Positions 6,539 to 14,360 of a stretch of DNA of 19,237 nucleotides are shown here, one piece after another. The stretch covers positions 1 through 19,237 of the forward strand of contig JBFXDI010000077.1 of NCBI GenBank assembly GCA_050181295.1, read 5' to 3'. The DNA comes from JBFXDI01 sp050181295 (lineage in GTDB: Bacteria; Pseudomonadota; Alphaproteobacteria; Rhizobiales; Aestuariivirgaceae). Position 1 is the first letter of the stretch. Every line of letters starts with the position of its first letter. The notes under the pieces are model-generated. The model did not search any database and was not told the DNA's origin. It worked only from the letters and a program-made list of their open reading frames with translations. The position numbers and the translations under genes were made by a program.

Positions 6539-6560
6539 AACTGCCAGCCGCATGGCAGTT
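6539..6560 (-). terminator. Hairpin directly after the cyclase stop codon
   Basis: aactgcca (6539-6546) and tggcagtt (6553-6560) pair perfectly over 8 bp around a 6-base loop, one base past the TAG of the cyclase. No U-run follows on the minus strand, so it may be a weak terminator or a 3' stabilising hairpin. It separates purD-cyclase from the dehalogenase pair. A further 6-bp palindrome (cgggac at 6496-6501 with gtcccg at 6516-6521) lies in the same gap. Confidence 0.45.
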
Positions 6561-6561
6561 T

Positions 6562-7698
6562 CTAGAGGGCATAGATGAGCTGTGGCTGCGGGACGTCGCG
6601 CAGCGCCTGGCTTCCGAGCGGCCGGAGATCGAGGCCGCTCGCGGCCTGGAACATCTCCGAGATGAGGATCGGCTCGCCGAGCCGCTTGGTCAGTTCGAGC
6701 AGCCGGCTCGTATGGTTGACGGCGGGCCCGATGACGGTGAAGTCGAGGCGCGTGCGCCCGCCGATATTGCCATAGGCGATGTCGCCGGCATGGAGCGCGA
6801 TGCCGAAGAGCAGCGACGGATCGATCCTGGCGAGCGTGCCGGCGGCCCCGCGCGCCGCCTGCGCCGCGGCCTGGCATGGTTTCATGAGATCGCCTTCCTG
6901 CTCCGGGAAGACGGCGAGCAGCGCGTCGCCCATGAACTTCAGCACCTCGCCACCCTCGGCCGTGATCGCCTCCACCATGGCCTCGAAGAAGCGGTCGAGG
7001 AGCTTGACGACCTTGTCGAGCGGATGGGTGTCGGAATAGCGCGTGAAGCCTCTGAGGTCGGTCATGAAGATGGCGGCGCGAATGATCTCGGCGGCGCCGC
7101 GCTCGATGGCGCCCCGGTAGACCCGCTCGCCGCTGCGGGGGCCGACATAGGTGTTGAGCAAGTCGATCGAGATGCGCTTGAGCACCCGACGCTCCATCCA
7201 GGGGCTGATGAGACGGGCGGCGTCTGAAAGCGCCTGGATCTGGGTATCCGAGAAGCCCTCCGGCGCGTGCGTGGCGAAAGAGAGGAAGGCTGAGCGGTTG
7301 CGATCGAGGAAGGGCAGGGGGAAGATCACGTAGTCGGTGGCGCCCTGCTGCCGCATGTCTTCAAGCATCGGCAGGTCGGGCGAGGGCCGGTCGAGCCGGC
7401 GGCGGAACGGCTTCCATGTTTCGTCGGCGATGCGGGCAGGGCTAGTCAGGTAGTCGGTCGTCGTATGTGCGCCGCGCGGATTGGGCTGTATCTCCACCTC
7501 CCGCGAAGCCCAGATGAACTGCCAGCCGCTGAGCTCCGGATGCAGCACCTCCAGCCCGAGGGAGGAGCGCGCGATCGGAAGCCCTTTGTCGAGCAGCCGG
7601 TCGCAGAAGGCCTGATGCAGGTCGGCGAAGCGCTGGTGCTTCTCGGCCGCTTCGGCAAGCCAGAGGCCGAGTCCGACGATGGGGGAGGGTGCGCTCAT
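6562..7698 (-). CDS. Class III adenylate/guanylate cyclase with N-terminal sensory region
   Basis: This 378-residue protein has about 185 N-terminal residues of an uncharacterised, GAF-like or autoinhibitory region common in rhizobial cyclases, then a complete class III catalytic domain (about 205-378). Visible active-site residues are metal-binding D214 (FMTDLRGFT) and D258 (KFMGD), purine-recognition K254 and D319 (RLDFT), and transition-state N328 and R332 (VNHTSR). It should therefore make a cyclic nucleotide, most likely cAMP, from the triphosphate. No membrane segment is seen, so it is probably cytoplasmic. The ATG at 7698 lies 13 bases after the purD stop, with a small hairpin between and no clear Shine-Dalgarno, which suggests coupling to purD translation. 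A frame extending to 8052 is the shadow of purD. The signal it senses is unknown. Confidence 0.88.
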   Translation of the reverse strand: MSAPSPIVGLGLWLAEAAEKHQRFADLHQAFCDRLLDKGLPIARSSLGLEVLHPELSGWQFIWASREVEIQPNPRGAHTTTDYLTSPARIADETWKPFRRRLDRPSPDLPMLEDMRQQGATDYVIFPLPFLDRNRSAFLSFATHAPEGFSDTQIQALSDAARLISPWMERRVLKRISIDLLNTYVGPRSGERVYRGAIERGAAEIIRAAIFMTDLRGFTRYSDTHPLDKVVKLLDRFFEAMVEAITAEGGEVLKFMGDALLAVFPEQEGDLMKPCQAAAQAARGAAGTLARIDPSLLFGIALHAGDIAYGNIGGRTRLDFTVIGPAVNHTSRLLELTKRLGEPILISEMFQAASGLDLRPLGSQALRDVPQPQLIYAL

Positions 7699-7699
7699 G

Positions 7700-7715
7700 G
7701 TAGCCGCAAGGCTAC
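7700..7715 (-). other. Hairpin spanning the purD stop and cyclase leader
   Basis: gtagcc and ggctac pair around gcaa (ttgc on the transcribed strand). The stem covers the purD TAG at 7714-7712 and ends one base before the cyclase ATG at 7698. It could link ribosome passage over the purD stop to opening of the cyclase start. It is short, so chance cannot be excluded. Confidence 0.35.
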
Positions 7716-8983
7716 TGCACCCGTCCGACGGCCCGCCAGCCGATGTCGCGCCGGCAGAAACCTCCCGGCCAGTCGATGAGGTCCACGGCCTGGTAGGCGA
7801 GCTTCTGGGCCGCAGCGATGTCGGGTCCGCGTGCCGTGACGGCGAGAACCCGGCCGCCGTTGGCGAGGAGCCTGCCGTCCTTGCGGGACGTCCCGGCGTG
7901 GAACACGTCGACGCCTTCGAGCCCGTCGGCCTCCGCGACGCCCCGGATCTCTGAGCCCTTCGCGTAGTCGTCCGGATAGCCCCTGGCCGCCATGACGACG
8001 GTGAGCGCCGCTTCCTCCCACCAGCGCACCGACACCTTGTCCAGCGTCCCATCGGCGGAGGCGAGCATGAGGGTTAGGATGTCGTCCTTGAGGCGCGGCA
8101 TCAGCACCTCGCATTCGGGATCCCCGAAGCGCACATTGTATTCGATGAGCTTCGGACCCTCCGGTCCAATCATGAGGCCGGCATAGAGCACGCCTTTGAA
8201 GGGCGTGCCGCGCGCCGCCATGGCCTTGAGCGTCGGCTCCACGATCTCCTTCATGGTGCGCTCGACGAGCGCGTCGGTGAGCACTGGCGCCGGGGAATAG
8301 GCGCCCATGCCGCCGGTGTTGGGGCCGGTGTCGCCGTCGCCCACCCGCTTGTGATCCTGCGCCGTGCCGAAGGCAACGGCGGTCCTGCCGTCGCAGAGGG
8401 CGAAGAAGGAAGCCTCCTCACCCTCGAGAAATTCCTCGATCACGACGGATGAGTCCTTGCCGAAGCGGCCGGAGAAGATGTCGCGGACGGCAGCCTCGGC
8501 TTCCTCGACGCTCGTCGCCACCGTGACGCCCTTGCCGGCGGCAAGCCCGTCCGCCTTGACGACGATCGGCACGCCCTGCTCTCGGAGATAGGCGATTGCC
8601 GGCTCCTCCGCCTCGAAGTGGCGGTACTTCGCGGTCGGGATGCCCGCCTCGTCGCAGATGGCCTTGGTGAAGCCCTTCGAGCCCTCGAGCTGCGCGGCGG
8701 CCTTGCTGGGGCCGAACGCCTTGATCCCGGCGGTCGCAAGATCGTCCACGAGTCCCGCGACCAGCGGCGCTTCCGGCCCCACCACCACAAGGTCGATCTC
8801 CTGCTCGCGGCAGAAGGCGACGACCGCGGCATGGTTTGCGGGGTCCACTGGCACGATCTCCGCGAGATCCGCGATGCCGGCATTGCCCGGGGCGCAGTAG
8901 AGGCGGGAGAGGAGGGGGCTCGCGGCGATGGCCCAGGCGAGCGCATGCTCCCGCCCGCCGGACCCGATCAGGAGGATGTTCAT
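7712..8983 (-). CDS. purD: Phosphoribosylamine-glycine ligase (GARS)
   Basis: This 423-residue ATP-grasp enzyme catalyses the second step of purine synthesis, joining glycine to 5-phosphoribosylamine with ATP to give glycinamide ribonucleotide. The N-terminal domain begins MNILLIGSGGREHALAWAI, the family signature. The ATP-grasp core contains SKGFTKAICDEAGIPTA, VVKADGLAAGKGV and IEEFLEGEEAS, followed by NTGGMGAYSPAPVL, YAGLMIGPEGPKLIEYNVRFGDPE (the conserved metal-binding stretch) and the C-terminal lobe. The length is normal. The start at 8983 is fixed by the conserved N-terminus. It is divergent from xseA across 56 bases, an arrangement common in Hyphomicrobiales, and is followed closely by the cyclase. 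Confidence 0.97.
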   Translation of the reverse strand: MNILLIGSGGREHALAWAIAASPLLSRLYCAPGNAGIADLAEIVPVDPANHAAVVAFCREQEIDLVVVGPEAPLVAGLVDDLATAGIKAFGPSKAAAQLEGSKGFTKAICDEAGIPTAKYRHFEAEEPAIAYLREQGVPIVVKADGLAAGKGVTVATSVEEAEAAVRDIFSGRFGKDSSVVIEEFLEGEEASFFALCDGRTAVAFGTAQDHKRVGDGDTGPNTGGMGAYSPAPVLTDALVERTMKEIVEPTLKAMAARGTPFKGVLYAGLMIGPEGPKLIEYNVRFGDPECEVLMPRLKDDILTLMLASADGTLDKVSVRWWEEAALTVVMAARGYPDDYAKGSEIRGVAEADGLEGVDVFHAGTSRKDGRLLANGGRVLAVTARGPDIAAAQKLAYQAVDLIDWPGGFCRRDIGWRAVGRVQ

Positions 8984-9039
8984 AGGCGCGTCAGGCCGAT
9001 TTCGCTCATGCGCCCTGCCTATGCTACCAAACCGGTACC

Positions 9040-10509
9040 ATGTCCATGAATTTGCCGTTCGATTCGAAATCTGGCGAGCCCGCTGCCGCGGCCACGCCCA
9101 ACGTGGCCGAGTTCACGGTCACCGAGATCGCCTTCGCGCTCAAGCGCACGCTGGAGGAAACCTTCGGCCATGTGCGGGTGAGGGGCGAGATCAGCGGCTT
9201 TCGCGGCGCGCACGGCTCGGGCCACTGCTACTTCACGCTGAAGGACGAGGGAGCCCGGCTGGAGGCCGTGATCTGGCGCACGACCTTCGCGCGCGTGCGG
9301 TCGAAGGTTCAGGAGGGGCTGGAGGTCGTCGCCACCGGCAGGATCAGCTCCTATCCCAACACCTCGAAGTACCAGATCGTCATCGAGAGCATAGAGCCGG
9401 CGGGCGTGGGCGCGCTCATGGCGCTCATCGAGGAGAGGAAGCGCAAGCTCCAGGCCGAGGGCCTGTTCGACGCCGCCCGCAAGAAGCCGATTCCTTATCT
9501 GCCGGCCGTGATCGCTGTCGTGACTTCGCCGACCGGCGCCGTCATCCGCGACATCCTGCACCGGCTCGCCGACCGGTTCCCGCGCCGCGTGCTGGTGTGG
9601 CCGGTGAGGGTGCAGGGCGAAGCTTGCGCGCCGGAGGTGGCGGCCGCCATCCAGGGTTTGAATGCGCTCGCCTCCGACGGCCCGCTGCCGCGCCCCGACC
9701 TCATCATTGTCGCCAGGGGCGGCGGCAGCCTCGAAGACCTCTGGGGCTTCAACGACGAGGCCGTGGTCCGTGCGGCGGCGGCGAGCGCGATTCCGCTCAT
9801 CTCGGCGGTCGGCCACGAGACGGACTGGACGCTCATCGACTACGCCGCCGACGAGCGCGCGCCCACGCCGACCGCCGCTGCCGAGCGGGCCGTGCCGGTG
9901 CGCTCCGAGCTCGTCGCCTCGATCGCCGACTGCAAGGCGCGCTTGACGCGCGTGGCCTCCCGCCTTGTCTCGGAGCGGCGCATGCGGGTCCTCGGCGCCG
10001 CGCGTGCGCTGCCCCGTCCCGACGACGTGCTGGCGCTCGCCCGCCAGCGCCATGACGCGGCGGCTGGTCGGCTCGTCCATGCCCTGAAGGCCAACCTGCA
10101 TGTGCATCGGCTCGCGCATGAGCGCTGCGCGACCCGTCTCACGCCGCGCACCCTGCAGCGGGCGCTGGCCGACGGCCGCAAGGCACTCGCATTCCACGAG
10201 GCGCAGGTCGCCCGCGCCATGGAACGTCTGATGCGCGGCAGGCGGGACGCTTTGGCCGGGCAGGGGCGGCTTCTCGACACGCTCTCCTACAAGGCGGTCC
10301 TGAAGCGCGGCTACGCCGTTGTGCGCGACGAGAGCGGCCGGCCGGTGCGGACGGCTGGTGCCACGGCTGTCGGGCAGCCGGTTGGCATCGAGTTCCAGGA
10401 CGGCCGGGTGGACGCGACGATCGGCAAAGGCGCAGCGCCTTCGGAGCCTCTACGGCCCCGCCGCAAGGCGCAGCCGCCACCGGGCGGAGGCCAGGGTTCG
10501 CTGTTCTAG
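9040..10509 (+). CDS. xseA: Exodeoxyribonuclease VII large subunit
   Basis: This 489-residue catalytic subunit of exonuclease VII degrades single-stranded DNA to oligonucleotides in mismatch and damage repair. The N-terminal OB-fold (about 20-115) starts at AEFTVTEIAFALKRTLEE and includes VRVRGEISGF and GSGHCYFTLKDE. The catalytic part holds VIAVVTSPTGAVIRDILHRL, IIVARGGGSLEDLWGFNDE and SAVGHETDWTLIDYAADERA, followed by APTPTAAAE. A long Arg/Ala-rich helical stretch (about 285-420) forms the stalk that binds XseB, and the C-terminal barrel contains LKRGYAVVRDESGRPV. The tail is basic and low in complexity. The ATG at 9040 is used; an ATG two codons later is equally possible. xseB is not in this window. 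Confidence 0.96.
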   Translation: MSMNLPFDSKSGEPAAAATPNVAEFTVTEIAFALKRTLEETFGHVRVRGEISGFRGAHGSGHCYFTLKDEGARLEAVIWRTTFARVRSKVQEGLEVVATGRISSYPNTSKYQIVIESIEPAGVGALMALIEERKRKLQAEGLFDAARKKPIPYLPAVIAVVTSPTGAVIRDILHRLADRFPRRVLVWPVRVQGEACAPEVAAAIQGLNALASDGPLPRPDLIIVARGGGSLEDLWGFNDEAVVRAAAASAIPLISAVGHETDWTLIDYAADERAPTPTAAAERAVPVRSELVASIADCKARLTRVASRLVSERRMRVLGAARALPRPDDVLALARQRHDAAAGRLVHALKANLHVHRLAHERCATRLTPRTLQRALADGRKALAFHEAQVARAMERLMRGRRDALAGQGRLLDTLSYKAVLKRGYAVVRDESGRPVRTAGATAVGQPVGIEFQDGRVDATIGKGAAPSEPLRPRRKAQPPPGGGQGSLF

Positions 10510-10541
10510 GCATCGAGCCGTCGCCACATCCGCCCCGCCGG

Positions 10542-11240
10542 TTACCAGATCCCCGGCACGAGCCGGAACCGGGTGCGCTGCGCATAGGCGGCATAGCCAT
10601 CGAGCCCCGCCCGGAGCAGCGCGTCCTCGCGGCTTGTCCGGAAGACCAGGATCGCGCCCGCCCAGGCCGCCGGGATCAGCGCCCACCATGACGCGAGCGC
10701 CAGCGCCAGCCCGGCGAACAGCATGAGGGCGCCGACATAGCCGGGGTGGCGCACGATCGCATAGGGCCCGGAGCTGATGACATGCTGCCCGCGCTCGCGC
10801 TGGAGCCGCACGCCGGGCTCGAAGAAGCGATTGACGGCTTGCGCCCACGTGACAAGCGCGATGCCGGCGCCCAGCAGGACGTAGCCCAGAACCACGATGG
10901 CGAAGGGGACGGCCGACCATCCCATCCTGCCGGCGTCGAATGTCGCGACGGGGATTTCGGCGACCATGGCGGGCAGCATCAGCCAGAGCAGCACAAGGTC
11001 CCAGCGTTCGGTGCCGGGCTGGAAGCGGCTGCGCGCCCGATAGATGGCCGGATTGACGCGCGCCAGGATCAGGGCTGAGGCGCCGAAGGAGACGACGAGG
11101 AAGCCGATGAAGAGCCAGCCGGGCGTCCAGTCGAGTCGGCCGACAGGCAGGAAGACCAGCGCCGCCAAGCCGAGCGGCATCCCGATCGCGTAGGAGACCG
11201 CCGCCTTTCGCGACATGGGTTCCGGTTCGGTGACGGACAT
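10542..11240 (-). CDS. ICMT/PEMT-like integral membrane methyltransferase
   Basis: This 232-residue membrane protein of the isoprenylcysteine carboxyl methyltransferase/phospholipid methyltransferase group has about five hydrophobic segments, starting with SYAIGMPLGLAALVFLPVG. The C-terminal SAM-binding signature is clear: SSGPYAIVRHPGYVGALMLF at about 160-180, then the REDALLRAGLDGYAAYAQRTRF tail ending in RLVPGIW. Bacterial members methylate lipids or small hydrophobic molecules or have no known substrate, so no specific reaction is assigned. The ATG at 11240 starts the frame; its Shine-Dalgarno is weak. It is convergent with xseA (32-base gap) and divergent from DUF2093 (80-base gap), and so splits the usual xseA-DUF2093 neighbourhood. 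Confidence 0.82.
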   Translation of the reverse strand: MSVTEPEPMSRKAAVSYAIGMPLGLAALVFLPVGRLDWTPGWLFIGFLVVSFGASALILARVNPAIYRARSRFQPGTERWDLVLLWLMLPAMVAEIPVATFDAGRMGWSAVPFAIVVLGYVLLGAGIALVTWAQAVNRFFEPGVRLQRERGQHVISSGPYAIVRHPGYVGALMLFAGLALALASWWALIPAAWAGAILVFRTSREDALLRAGLDGYAAYAQRTRFRLVPGIW

Positions 11241-11320
11241 CCGTTGTTTTCCCGTGCTTTGCTCGCAAACCTGAAGCCGCAGGGCTGGCAGGAGGCCTTG
11301 GGAGCCGCTATTTGTAGGCC

Positions 11321-11581
11321 ATGAACAGGTTCGACACGAACTTCCGCCCCGGCGCGGAGGCGAAGCTCAAATATCTCGATGCCGACTACCAGGTTGTCCA
11401 GAAGGGCGATTTCGTGCGCTGCGCCGTGACGGGCAAGCCCATCCGGCTGGACGAACTGCGCTACTGGTCGGTGCGCCGGCAGGAGGCATACGCCTCGGCC
11501 GAGATCGCCTCGCGGCGCTACATCGAGACCGAGGCGCCGGAGATGATGGCCCGGGCCGGGTCCTTCCCGAGCGCGGACTAG
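11321..11581 (+). CDS. DUF2093 domain protein
   Basis: This 86-residue small cytoplasmic protein matches the DUF2093 family, which is nearly confined to alphaproteobacteria and often sits near xseA. The family pattern is visible across the whole length: LKYLDADYQVVQKGDFVRCA, then VTGKPIRLDELRYWSVRRQE. The segment with C and the following VTGKPI suggests a small beta-rich fold, but no function is known. There is no signal peptide or membrane segment. Its TAG stop at 11579-11581 shares the palindrome CTAG with the stop of the convergent ligase gene, so the two coding regions overlap by four bases. Confidence 0.88.
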   Translation: MNRFDTNFRPGAEAKLKYLDADYQVVQKGDFVRCAVTGKPIRLDELRYWSVRRQEAYASAEIASRRYIETEAPEMMARAGSFPSAD

Positions 11582-12714
11582 ATCCCCTCGACCGTCGCCG
11601 CGATCAGGCCGTCGACCACGGCTTCGAGCGCCTGCGGCTCGCTCGCTCCCTGAGCCCGCGCTTCCGCATGGAGTTTTCGTTGCAGGTCGGCGCCGGTGCC
11701 GCGGGCAAGAATCTGCCGCGCGTTCTCGACTTCCTCGACGCAGTCGAGCGCCGCGGCGTCCGGGCGCACGAGCGCGATCATCTCCTCCAGGAGCTCGCCA
11801 TAGGGCACGAGTTCGCCGCGGCCGAAGTCGATCAGGCCCTCCTCGAAGCCGTAACGCTGGGCGCGCCAGCGGTTCTCGTTGACGAGAAAGCGGTCGTATT
11901 GCCGCCAGCGCTGGTTCAGGCGCCGGAGGCGATAGAGCATGCGCAAAAGGCACAGGTAGAGCGCGGCGATGGAAAGCGTGTCCTCGAGCCTTGTGGGAAT
12001 GTCGCAGACGCGCATCTCGAGTGTCGGGAAGCGGGCCGAGGGGCGCAGATCCCACCAGATCTTGGTCGCGTCCTCGATGGTGCCGGTGCCGAGCAGGATG
12101 CGGACCGTGCGCTCGTATTCGCCGTGACTCTGGAACTGGGGCGGGAGGCCCGTGCGCGGCAGGTTGTCGAAAATCGACAGGCGGTAGGACTTGAGGCCCG
12201 TGTCCCGGCCCTGCCAGAACGGCGAAGATGTCGAGAGCGCAAGGAGATGCGGCAGGAAGTATGTAACCTGGTTGAGGAGGTCGATCCTCAGATCCGGGTC
12301 CTCGATCGCCACATGCACATGCATGCCGCAGATGAGCATGCGGCGCGCGACGCCGGCGAGGTCCTTGGCGAGGACCGTGTAGCGCTCCTTCTCGGTATGG
12401 CGCTGCTCGGCCCAGCGCGCGAAGGGATGGGTGGCGGCCGCGATCGGCGCGAGGCCATGGGAATCGGCGATCCCCGCAAGCGTCGCCCTCAGCCGCTGGA
12501 GGTCCGCCCGCGCCTCGCCGATCGAGCGGCAGACCCGCGTTCCGACCTCGATCTGGCATTGAAGGAATTCCGGGCTCACCTGACCCTCGAGCCGCGCCTC
12601 GCATTCCCGCATGAGATCGGCGGGGGCCTCCGGCACGAGGTCCCGCGTCTTCCTATCGACGAGCAGATATTCCTCCTCGATGCCGATGGAGAAGCTGGGT
12701 TCGGGCGTGCTCAT
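11578..12714 (-). CDS. YbdK-type carboxylate-amine (glutamate-cysteine) ligase
   Basis: This 378-residue member of the glutamate-cysteine ligase family 2 is similar in size to E. coli YbdK (372). Family motifs are SIGIEEEYLLVD near the N-terminus (ATP/metal-binding acidic cluster), SPEFLQCQIEVGT, GMHVHVAIEDPDLRID in the centre, and the late NENRWRAQRYGFEEGLIDF. YbdK has weak gamma-glutamylcysteine synthetase activity, but the physiological substrate of most members is unknown. The ATG at 12714 gives the family N-terminus; a 26-residue upstream extension to 12792 has no family likeness and would overlap the promoter region of the DAHP synthase. It is divergent from the DAHP synthase (98 bases) and shares stop-codon bases with DUF2093. 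Confidence 0.9.
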   Translation of the reverse strand: MSTPEPSFSIGIEEEYLLVDRKTRDLVPEAPADLMRECEARLEGQVSPEFLQCQIEVGTRVCRSIGEARADLQRLRATLAGIADSHGLAPIAAATHPFARWAEQRHTEKERYTVLAKDLAGVARRMLICGMHVHVAIEDPDLRIDLLNQVTYFLPHLLALSTSSPFWQGRDTGLKSYRLSIFDNLPRTGLPPQFQSHGEYERTVRILLGTGTIEDATKIWWDLRPSARFPTLEMRVCDIPTRLEDTLSIAALYLCLLRMLYRLRRLNQRWRQYDRFLVNENRWRAQRYGFEEGLIDFGRGELVPYGELLEEMIALVRPDAAALDCVEEVENARQILARGTGADLQRKLHAEARAQGASEPQALEAVVDGLIAATVEGI

Positions 12715-12777
12715 GGGGCGGACAATGCCCGAAGCCTCTGGCTGCGGCAAATTGTGGCCTCGGGCGGGCGCCATGTG

Positions 12778-12783
12778 TATAAC
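12778..12783 (+). promoter_or_regulatory. Possible -10 element for the DAHP synthase
   Basis: TATAAC preceded by TG lies 29 bases before the ATG at 12813, in the divergent spacer with the ligase gene. The best -35-like hexamer, ttgtgg at 12752-12757, is 20 bases away, longer than usual, so this would be an extended -10 promoter at best. A strong AGGAG follows at 12801-12805. Confidence 0.3.
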
Positions 12784-12812
12784 CGCCGCCAAACCCGGGA
12801 AGGAGCACTCCC

Positions 12813-14228
12813 ATGAGCACCGCGTGGTCGCCTGAAAGCTGGCGCAATCGCCCCATCGTCCAGGTTCCGGAGTACCGGGACCAGACGCTGCTGGCCGAGA
12901 CGGAGCGCCAGCTTGCGGGCTTTCCGCCGCTCGTCTTCGCGGGCGAGGCGCGGAAGCTCAAGCGCCGGCTCGCGCGCGTCTGCGAGGGCAAGGGCTTCCT
13001 GCTCCAGGGCGGCGACTGCGCGGAAAGCTTCGCCGAGCATTCGGCCGACAACATCCGCGACTTCTTCCGCGTCTTCCTGCAGATGTCGGTCATCCTGACC
13101 TTCGCGGGCGGCCAGCCCGTGGTGAAGGTCGGCCGCATCGCAGGCCAGTTCGCAAAACCCCGCTCGGCGCCCATGGAGACGGTGGACGGCAAGGAGCTGC
13201 CGAGCTATCGCGGCGACATCATCAACGGCATCGAGTTCGAGCAACAGGCCCGCGAGCCGGATCCGTCGCGGCTCATCATGGCCTACCGGCAGTCGGCCGC
13301 CACGCTCAACCTGCTCAGGGCCTTCGCACAGGGCGGCTATGCCAACCTCGAGCACGTCCACAAATGGATGCTCGGTTTCCTGAACGGGAGCCCGGCCTGG
13401 GAGCGCTATCAGGCGCTCGCCGATCGCATCACCGAGACGCTCGACTTCATGCGCGCCTGCGGCATCAACGCCGACACCGCGCCGCAGCTCCGGACAACCG
13501 ACTTCTTCACCAGCCACGAGGCGCTGCTCCTGGGCTTCGAGCAGGCAATGACGCGTGTCGATTCCACCTCGGGCGACTGGTACGCGACCTCGGGCCACAT
13601 GCTGTGGATCGGCGACCGGACCCGCCAGCCGGACCACGCCCACATCGAGTTCTGCCGCGGCGTGAAGAATCCGATCGGCCTCAAATGCGGACCGAGCCTC
13701 GGGGAGGATGGGTTGCTCAAGCTCATCGACATCCTCAATCCCGGCAACGAGGCGGGCCGCCTGACCCTCATCGCGCGCTTCGGCGCCGACAAGGTGGAGA
13801 AGCATCTGCCGGGTCTCATCCGGGCGGTGAAGCGTGAAGGCCGCAATGTCGTCTGGTCCTGCGATCCCATGCACGGCAACACGGTCAAGGCCTCGACCGG
13901 CTACAAGACGCGCCCCTTCGATCTCATCCTCTCCGAGGTCAGGAGCTTCATGGCCGTGCACCGGGCCGAGGGAACCCATGCCGGCGGCATCCATGTGGAG
14001 ATGACCGGCAAGAACGTCACCGAGTGCACCGGCGGAACGCACGCCCTGTCGGACCAGGACCTGCACGACCGCTACCACACGTATTGCGATCCGCGTCTCA
14101 ACGCCAACCAGTCGATCGAGCTTGCCTTCCTGGTGGCGGAGGAACTCAAGCGCGAGCAGGCGGCCCGGCCGGTGAAGCTCGCAACGGACGACGAGGACGA
14201 CGACATCCCGGCCGAGGCCGCGGAGTAG
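12813..14228 (+). CDS. Class II 3-deoxy-7-phosphoheptulonate (DAHP) synthase
   Basis: This 471-residue TIM-barrel enzyme condenses phosphoenolpyruvate and erythrose 4-phosphate to DAHP, the first step of the shikimate pathway. It is the plant-like/AroA-II class, marked by the start WSPESWR and by QGGDCAESF, GRIAGQFAKPRS and CDPMHGNT. The metal ligands expected from the Mycobacterium tuberculosis enzyme are present: C69, H354, E396 and D426. The C-terminus is a short acidic tail (TDDEDDDIPAEAAE). GGGAAGGAG lies eight bases before the ATG at 12813. It is monocistronic, with a strong hairpin terminator 24 bases after the stop. The N-terminal extension that confers aromatic amino acid feedback in class II enzymes seems short here, so regulation cannot be inferred. 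Confidence 0.96.
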   Translation: MSTAWSPESWRNRPIVQVPEYRDQTLLAETERQLAGFPPLVFAGEARKLKRRLARVCEGKGFLLQGGDCAESFAEHSADNIRDFFRVFLQMSVILTFAGGQPVVKVGRIAGQFAKPRSAPMETVDGKELPSYRGDIINGIEFEQQAREPDPSRLIMAYRQSAATLNLLRAFAQGGYANLEHVHKWMLGFLNGSPAWERYQALADRITETLDFMRACGINADTAPQLRTTDFFTSHEALLLGFEQAMTRVDSTSGDWYATSGHMLWIGDRTRQPDHAHIEFCRGVKNPIGLKCGPSLGEDGLLKLIDILNPGNEAGRLTLIARFGADKVEKHLPGLIRAVKREGRNVVWSCDPMHGNTVKASTGYKTRPFDLILSEVRSFMAVHRAEGTHAGGIHVEMTGKNVTECTGGTHALSDQDLHDRYHTYCDPRLNANQSIELAFLVAEELKREQAARPVKLATDDEDDDIPAEAAE

Positions 14229-14251
14229 GCTCAGCATCTCCCAAGGACGTC

Positions 14252-14282
14252 ATGGCCGGCCCCCGAGCCGGCCATCCTTTTA
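14252..14282 (+). terminator. Rho-independent terminator after the DAHP synthase
   Basis: atggccggc (14252-14260) pairs perfectly with gccggccat (14267-14275) around ccccga, followed by cctttta. The GC-rich 9-bp stem and short T-run 24 bases past the stop codon make a good intrinsic terminator. Confidence 0.75.
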
Positions 14283-14306
14283 GGTTCACGCGCGGCCGCC
14301 AAAAGG

Positions 14307-14329
14307 ATTGCCGGGTCAAGCCCGGCAAT
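14307..14329. repeat. Intergenic palindrome of a dispersed type
   Basis: attgccggg and cccggcaat pair perfectly (9 bp) around tcaag and are followed by gacg. This resembles a very common palindrome in Hyphomicrobiales intergenic DNA. A further 5-bp hairpin (gcgcc, gttc, ggcgc; 14347-14360) directly precedes the minus-strand stop at 14361 and may end the EamA transcript. Confidence 0.55.
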
Positions 14330-14360
14330 GACGAAGAGAGTGCATAGCGCCGTTCGGCGC

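Noticed and set aside
9019..10197. 392-codon open frame on the minus strand
   Set aside because: It is a shadow of xseA; its protein has no recognisable domain and an Arg/Gly/Ala composition typical of shadow frames.
11069..12604. 511-codon open frame on the minus strand
   Set aside because: It is in a different frame over the YbdK-type ligase and ends in the ICMT-like gene; no domain, and biased composition.
12711..14237. 508-codon open frame on the minus strand
   Set aside because: It lies antisense to the class II DAHP synthase, whose motifs and metal ligands are unmistakable; long antisense frames are expected at this GC content.
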